DNA from: Vogesella aquatica
GTDB taxonomy: Bacteria > Pseudomonadota > Gammaproteobacteria > Burkholderiales > Chromobacteriaceae
Assembly: GCF_028548455.1 (NCBI RefSeq)
Contig: NZ_JAQQLF010000008.1
Span: 124,001-188,000 of the forward strand
DNA length: 64,000 bases
Direction: 5' to 3'
The first letter of the stretch is position 1; each line of letters starts with the position of its first letter. The notes under the pieces are model-generated. The model was not told the DNA's origin. It worked only from the letters and a program-made list of their open reading frames with translations, and did not search any database. The translations under genes were made by a program, and so were the position numbers. Of this stretch, positions 59,950-64,000 are shown piece by piece.

Positions 59950-60073
59950 CAAAAAAAAATCCCCTGGGAAACTCCACAGGGGCCAACACGAGGAAGAAAC
60001 ATCTCGCCGGCGAGGGGCCGACACGATGCTTCGAGGGGCTAACACCACAAAAACCTTTCGGCTTGAGTGCGCT
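59950..60073 (-). ncRNA. candidate small RNA, about 120 nt, beside regA
   Basis: Minus strand. It has its own sigma70-like promoter, a rho-independent terminator (CCCCTG/CAGGGG stem, 59961-59982, then a T-run, complement of 59951-59959), and no open frame. Three repeats of GTGTYRGCCCCT lie at 60045-60034, 60024-60013 and 59989-59978, like exposed anti-Shine-Dalgarno (CCCCTC) elements of trans-acting small RNAs. A CTCGCCGGCGAG palindrome lies between the second and third. Alternatively it is part of a long regA 3' UTR. Not recognised as a known family. Confidence 0.55.
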
Positions 60074-60077
60074 GCAC

Positions 60078-60106
60078 AATTTAACGCAATTGCTCTAGAT
60101 TGTCCA
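60078..60106 (-). promoter_or_regulatory. promoter of the candidate small RNA
   Basis: Minus strand TGGACA (60101-60106), 17-bp spacer, TAAATT (60078-60083). Start expected near 60072. The spacing is ideal and both hexamers are close to consensus. Confidence 0.55.
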
Positions 60107-60259
60107 TTTTTTTATCAGGGACTTGCGCCGGCTTTTGCGGCCAGGCAACGCATAGGCACTGTGCGGATAACCGCCCGCAAGCCTTTATGCACATACCGTG
60201 CCTGGCGCGTACCGGACAAGCGTTTGGCAAGCCCACGCCGGTGGCCGGTGCCTGCGGGC

Positions 60260-60787
60260 TCAGCTTTTCACCGGCCGCTTGGCCAGCATGCGTTGCAGCG
60301 TGCGGCGGTGCATATTGAGGGCGCGCGCCGTGGCCGACACATTGCCGCCGTGCTCGGCCAGCACGCGCTGCAGGTGCTCCCAGCTCACGCGCTTGAGCGA
60401 CATCGGCTGCGCGGTCACGTCCTGCTCGGGGTTGGCCGCCACCTGGCCCAGCGCGCCCAGAATATCGTCCACCCCGGCCGGCTTGGCCAGATAGTTCACC
60501 GCGCCCAGCTTTACCGCCTCTACTGCGGTGGCGATGCTGGCGTAACCGGTCAGCACCAGTACGCGTGCCGCCGGTGCTTTTTCCAGCAGCTGTGGCAGCA
60601 GGCGCAGGCCGCTTTCACCGGCCAGGTTCAGGTCCAGAATGATCTGCGGTGGCGCTAGCTGGGCCAGCTCGGCCAGCGCTGCGTCAGGGTTGGCCGCATG
60701 GCGCACGCTATAGCCACGCCGCGCCAGGCTGCGCGCCAGTACCCCGGCAAACGCCAGGTCGTCATCAATAATCAGCAAATCGTTCAT
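60260..60787 (-). CDS. regA: redox response regulator, RegA/PrrA/ActR family
   Basis: 175 aa: receiver domain with acidic pocket near residues 8-10, phosphorylated Asp52 (ILDLNLAGESG), Thr80 and Lys101; then a short linker and a Fis-type HTH (GGNVSATARALNMHRRTLQRML). RegA activates or represses redox- and energy-related genes. The ATG overlaps the kinase stop (ATGA), so the pair is translationally coupled. The open frame upstream to 60820 is not used. Confidence 0.92.
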   Translation of the reverse strand: MNDLLIIDDDLAFAGVLARSLARRGYSVRHAANPDAALAELAQLAPPQIILDLNLAGESGLRLLPQLLEKAPAARVLVLTGYASIATAVEAVKLGAVNYLAKPAGVDDILGALGQVAANPEQDVTAQPMSLKRVSWEHLQRVLAEHGGNVSATARALNMHRRTLQRMLAKRPVKS

Positions 60788-62034
60788 GGTGTATCCAGTG
60801 GCAGGCGCAAGGTGGCACACACGCCGCCCTGCGGGTCGTTATCCAGGTTAAGTTCGCCACCCAGGTGCGACAGCGTCACGTGCGACAGCATCACCCCCAG
60901 GCCCAGGCCGGCAGGCTTGTTGCTGTCCAGCGGGGCCAGGCCGGCACGGGCCAGCTGGGCATCGCTCAGGCTGCCACGGCGGTTGTGGATCTGCAGCGTC
61001 AGCCAGCCTGCGCTGCTGGCCACCGTCAGCTCCACCTCGCCGCCGCCCGCCTCGGCGGCGTTATTCAGCAGATTGAAAAATGCCGGCCAGAAACGCGGGT
61101 CGAACGCCACCATCGGCCCGCCCTGCAGCAGGCCGTGGCGTAACAGCTTCACATCCGGGCGGCTGGAATACCAGCCCTGCAGGCGCTCGTCCAGCGCCTC
61201 GCACAAGGGCTGCGGCGCCGGCCGGCTTTCGGCGCCGGCTTTCAGCCTGGCCAGCGCGTCGCGGCACACTGCCAGCTGGCTGTGCATCAGCTGCAGGTCT
61301 TCGATCAGCGCAGGCGGCGTGGTGTAGCTGGCCAGCATGTCGTCGCACAGCAGGGTCAGCGTATTGAGCGGCGTAGACAGGGTGTGCGCCGCCCCGGCAG
61401 CCTGTACCCCTAGCGCGACCAGCTGCTCGTCGCGCAGCTGCGCCTCGCGCGCGGCAGCCAGCGCCGCCTCGCGCTGGGATAGCTGCCAGGCAAGATAGGA
61501 CACAAAGCCGGTCAGCAGCGTGACCGACACGGCAAAGGTGATCCACATCCCCACCAGGTGTAGCTGGAAGGCGTAAGCGGCATCGCTGCCTGCCAGCGGC
61601 CACGGCAAGTGCCAGACAAACAGCAGGCCATAAGCCATCAGGCTGATGATGGCCAGCGCCCAGGCGCGCGCCGGTGGCAATAGCAAGGCGCCAAACAAGA
61701 CCGGCGGCAAGTAAAGCGAGGCCAGCGGGTTGGCCGCACCGCCGGTAAAGGCCAGCATTTCGGTGAGCACCACCATATCGGCCAGCAGGCCCAGGCTGAT
61801 CAGGCTGCGCGCCTGCCAGCCCTGCGCCGCCAGCCATGGCGTAGCCAGATTCAGCAAGGCGAGCGTCAGCCAGGCTTGGCCCAGCAGCACCAGCGGCAAG
61901 ACCAGGCCGGCGAGCTGGCCCAACACGATCAGCAGCAAGGCCGCCAGCAGCATGACCCAGCGCAGCTGCAGCAGGCGCTGGTGAACCAGTTCGAGGTTGG
62001 CCGCAAACAGGGCCGGAAACACAGTGGGCATCAT
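60784..62034 (-). CDS. regB: redox-sensing histidine kinase, RegB/PrrB family
   Basis: 416 aa with about six N-terminal TM helices and a kinase core. The quinone-site heptapeptide is seen as GGAANPL (98-104; consensus GGXXNPF). H-box His217 in GAAHTLSTPLN. Cys257 lies exactly 40 residues after it, the same spacing as the redox-active Cys265 and His225 of Rhodobacter RegB. ATP lid ends in LGLGVML. It most likely senses quinone redox state and passes phosphate to RegA. Two motif copies (61738, 61995). Confidence 0.9.
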   Translation of the reverse strand: MMPTVFPALFAANLELVHQRLLQLRWVMLLAALLLIVLGQLAGLVLPLVLLGQAWLTLALLNLATPWLAAQGWQARSLISLGLLADMVVLTEMLAFTGGAANPLASLYLPPVLFGALLLPPARAWALAIISLMAYGLLFVWHLPWPLAGSDAAYAFQLHLVGMWITFAVSVTLLTGFVSYLAWQLSQREAALAAAREAQLRDEQLVALGVQAAGAAHTLSTPLNTLTLLCDDMLASYTTPPALIEDLQLMHSQLAVCRDALARLKAGAESRPAPQPLCEALDERLQGWYSSRPDVKLLRHGLLQGGPMVAFDPRFWPAFFNLLNNAAEAGGGEVELTVASSAGWLTLQIHNRRGSLSDAQLARAGLAPLDSNKPAGLGLGVMLSHVTLSHLGGELNLDNDPQGGVCATLRLPLDTP

Positions 62035-62093
62035 GGCGGCACTTTACCATCCGGCATGCCAGCCGGCGCAAGGCTGCGGCATTTTGTCGCGCC

Positions 62094-62128
62094 CAAAAAA
62101 GAAAGCCGCCCTCTTGGAGTAGGGCGGC
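62094..62128 (-). terminator. terminator of the isopropylmalate-dehydrogenase-like gene
   Basis: Minus strand stem GCCGCCCT/AGGGCGGC (62105-62112 with 62121-62128), then a T-rich tail. Located in the 190-bp gap before regB, about 95 bp after the stop codon. Confidence 0.88.
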
Positions 62129-62224
62129 ATCAAGTGTTCTATTCGCATGCAGGGGCGCCCCCCTGCCAGACACAATGTAATACATGGCCAGCGCCAGCGG
62201 AATGCGACACCTTGCCGCAGGGGG

Positions 62225-63214
62225 CTACAAGGCTGCCATCACCGCATCGCAAAACGCTGCCGTGCTGGCGCTGCCGCCCAGGTCCGGCGTGCGTGTGCCT
62301 GCAGCCAGTACATGCTGCACTGCCAGCTCCAGCTGCGTGGCAAACGCGGGCAGCTGCCAATGGTGGCGCAGCAGCATGGCCAGCGACAGCAGGCTGGCTA
62401 CCGGATTGGCCACGCCCTGCCCGGCAATATCCGGCGCGCTGCCGTGGACCGGCTCGGCAATGGCTACGCCCTGCCCCAGATTGAGCGACGCCGCCACGCC
62501 CAGGCCGCCGCCAAAGGCCGCCGCCAGGTCGGACAGGATGTCGCCGTACAGGTTGGGTGCCAGCAGCACGTCGAACGCCTGCGGCGCCTGCGCCAGTTTC
62601 AGCGCGGCGGTGTCCACCAGCATTTCGTCTACCTGCAGCTGCGGGTAGCGCGTGGCTACCTCGCGCGCGCAGTCGCGGAACAGGCCGTCGGTCAGCGGCA
62701 GGATATTGGCCTTGTGCACGATGGTGACGCGGCGGCGCCCGGCGGCAGCGGCCAGCGCAAACGCGCTCTCGGCCACCCGTAGCGACGCGGCACGGGTAAT
62801 GCGCTTGACGGCGGTGGCGGTGTCGCCATCGCTATGCTCTTCGCCCACGTACAGGTCTTCGGTGTTCTCGCGCACGATCAGCACATCCAGCCCCGGCAAA
62901 CCGCAGCCGGGCAGGCTGAGAGTTGGCCGCAGGTTAGCGTGGCAGCCCAGCTGGCGCCGCAGCTGTACGATGGGCGAGCGGTAGCCGGCCACCGCCCGCG
63001 CCGGCGAGCTCACCGCGCCAAACAGCACCGCACCGCAATCGCGCGCAGCGGCCAATGTAGCGGCCGGCAGCGCTGTGCCCTGTTGCTGGAAGGTGGCCCA
63101 GCCGGCGTCGGCTGTCACTGTTTGCAGTGCCGGCAGCATGCTTTGCAGCACGCGTACCGCCTGCGGCACCACCTCTTGCCCTATGCCGTCACCGGCAATT
63201 ACGCACAGTTTCAT
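62225..63214 (-). CDS. isocitrate/isopropylmalate dehydrogenase family protein
   Basis: 329-aa metal- and NAD(P)-dependent beta-decarboxylating dehydrogenase. GDGIGQEVVPQ near the N-terminus, VRENTEDLYVGEEH (substrate loop), the Lys of VHKANILPLTDG, and the metal-binding NLYGDILSDLAA aspartates. Too short for isocitrate dehydrogenase, and the substrate loop is not the leuB type; the homoisocitrate/tartrate-like group is possible. No leu operon is nearby, so the substrate is unknown. Divergent from fpr across a gap with an FNR box. Confidence 0.85.
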   Translation of the reverse strand: MKLCVIAGDGIGQEVVPQAVRVLQSMLPALQTVTADAGWATFQQQGTALPAATLAAARDCGAVLFGAVSSPARAVAGYRSPIVQLRRQLGCHANLRPTLSLPGCGLPGLDVLIVRENTEDLYVGEEHSDGDTATAVKRITRAASLRVAESAFALAAAAGRRRVTIVHKANILPLTDGLFRDCAREVATRYPQLQVDEMLVDTAALKLAQAPQAFDVLLAPNLYGDILSDLAAAFGGGLGVAASLNLGQGVAIAEPVHGSAPDIAGQGVANPVASLLSLAMLLRHHWQLPAFATQLELAVQHVLAAGTRTPDLGGSASTAAFCDAVMAAL

Positions 63215-63342
63215 CGCGCTTTCTCCCTGTTGTTGTTGCAGGGCAACATAGCGCGCAGCGTGTAAGCGTGCAACTACAGACTGTCTGACACCCTGACAGC
63301 CTACCTAGGCAAGCTTATCGAGAACTTCTGTCATTATATAAA

Positions 63343-63356
63343 TTGATTAATATCAA
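63343..63356. promoter_or_regulatory. perfect FNR/Anr-type box
   Basis: TTGATTAATATCAA matches TTGAT-N4-ATCAA exactly. It lies in the 243-bp divergent gap between the dehydrogenase gene and fpr. From the minus-strand side its centre would be about 42 bp before a start set by GATAAG (63314-63319), the class II activator position; from the fpr side it is about 73 bp before a start set by TAGAAT. Confidence 0.72.
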
Positions 63357-63410
63357 AAAATGCAATAAAGACAGAACCTTTCCGTCCAAGCAGTTATTTG
63401 CAAGCTGCGG

Positions 63411-63416
63411 TAGAAT
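63411..63416 (+). promoter_or_regulatory. possible -10 box of fpr
   Basis: TAGAAT about 42 bp before the ATG; no good -35, which fits an activator-dependent promoter. Confidence 0.4.
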
Positions 63417-63457
63417 ACGCGCTTGATGATTTTTGCCTGTATTCAAAGACAATCCAC

Positions 63458-64000
63458 ATGGCTACTCTTTCGACCGAAACCGTCCTGTCCGTCCATCACT
63501 GGAACGACACCCTGTTCAGCTTCACCTGCACCCGCGACCCGGGTCTGCGTTTCATCAACGGCCAGTTCGTGATGATCGGTCTGGAAGTGAACGGCAAACC
63601 GCTGATCCGCGCCTACTCCGTGGCCAGCGCCAACTGGGAAGAGCACCTGGAGTTCTACTCCATCAAAGTGCAAAACGGCCCGCTGACCTCGCGCCTGCAG
63701 CACCTGCAGCCGGGCGACAAGGTGGTGATTTCCGGCAAACCGACCGGCACCCTGGTACAGGACAACCTGCTGCCGAACGCCAAGCACCTGTTCCTGCTGT
63801 CTACCGGTACCGGCCTGGCACCGTTCATGTCCATCATCAAGGACCCGGAAGTGTACGACCTGTACGACAAGATCTTCCTGATCCACGGCGTACGCTGGGT
63901 AAACGAGCTGGGCTACCACGACTACATCACCAAAGAGCTGACCGGGCACGAGTTCCTGGGCGAGATGATCAGCGAAAAACTGGTGTACTACCCTACCGTG
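63458..64000 (+). CDS. fpr: ferredoxin--NADP reductase (partial, C-terminus off window)
   Basis: FAD enzyme moving electrons between NADPH and ferredoxin or flavodoxin. 181 codons are inside the window, with no stop; the family is about 255-260 aa. FAD site RAYSVASA, then the NADP-binding LSTGTGLAPFMSII. The reading begins MATLSTETVLSVHHWND. An FNR box lies about 100 bp upstream, linking it to oxygen control. Confidence 0.94.
   Translation, partial: MATLSTETVLSVHHWNDTLFSFTCTRDPGLRFINGQFVMIGLEVNGKPLIRAYSVASANWEEHLEFYSIKVQNGPLTSRLQHLQPGDKVVISGKPTGTLVQDNLLPNAKHLFLLSTGTGLAPFMSIIKDPEVYDLYDKIFLIHGVRWVNELGYHDYITKELTGHEFLGEMISEKLVYYPTV

Noticed and set aside
60260..60660. Plus-strand frames antisense to regA
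   Set aside because: Shadows of the regA coding sequence without start signals or protein-like content.

Overview
The window looks like the chromosome of a betaproteobacterium of the order Neisseriales, most likely Chromobacteriaceae (Chromobacterium/Vogesella/Aquitalea-like). This is an inference from gene content and neighbourhood: groESL with CIRCE, a tandem tRNA-Gln pair between ispE and prs, a RegBA redox pair, a bc1 Rieske subunit and a full RecBCD set, at high G+C (about 60% by eye). The content is mostly core housekeeping. I see no prophage, integrase, transposase or CRISPR array.

Layout. 1-9.8 kb, minus strand: petA (cut by the left edge), a Nif3-like protein, groES-groEL and gltB-gltD. 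10-17.7 kb: a cardiolipin synthase-like protein, a basic amino acid decarboxylase behind a long structured leader, then a less G+C-rich accessory stretch with two orphan periplasmic binding proteins, an orphan Wzz protein and one decayed gene. 17.7-20.5 kb: a sulfur amino acid set (binding protein, permease, trans-sulfuration enzyme). 20.6-27.3 kb, minus: ychF, pth, rplY, prs, two tRNA-Gln, ispE, lolB and a TPR lipoprotein. 27.3-35.5 kb: mutM, plsC-like, dctA-like, apaH, rep, a bestrophin-like membrane protein and a diheme cytochrome c. 35.6-48.6 kb: tRNA-Arg, a Nudix protein, tRNA-Pro, and recD, pap, a binding protein, recB and recC. 48.7-58.6 kb: SirB2, a PuuB-like oxidase, LysR and LuxR regulators, nitronate monooxygenase, aldehyde dehydrogenase, ExoD, GST, a Cys-rich protein and a FAD oxidase. 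58.7-64 kb: a PAS-only protein, a probable small RNA, regA-regB, an isopropylmalate-dehydrogenase-like enzyme and fpr (cut by the right edge).

The strongest unexplained signal runs through the whole window. The 10-mer GCGGCCAACC (usually TGCGGCCAACCT) occurs 41 times by my hand count on both strands, where base composition predicts less than one. It lies in genes and between them, several times as inverted pairs at gene ends. It behaves like a DNA uptake sequence, but it is not the known Neisseriaceae sequence GCCGTCTGAA. Other signals worth checking are a roughly 120-nt small RNA with its own promoter and terminator beside regA, a leader with a possible arginine-rich peptide before the decarboxylase, a perfect FNR box before fpr, and a 28-bp inverted repeat separating recB from recC.
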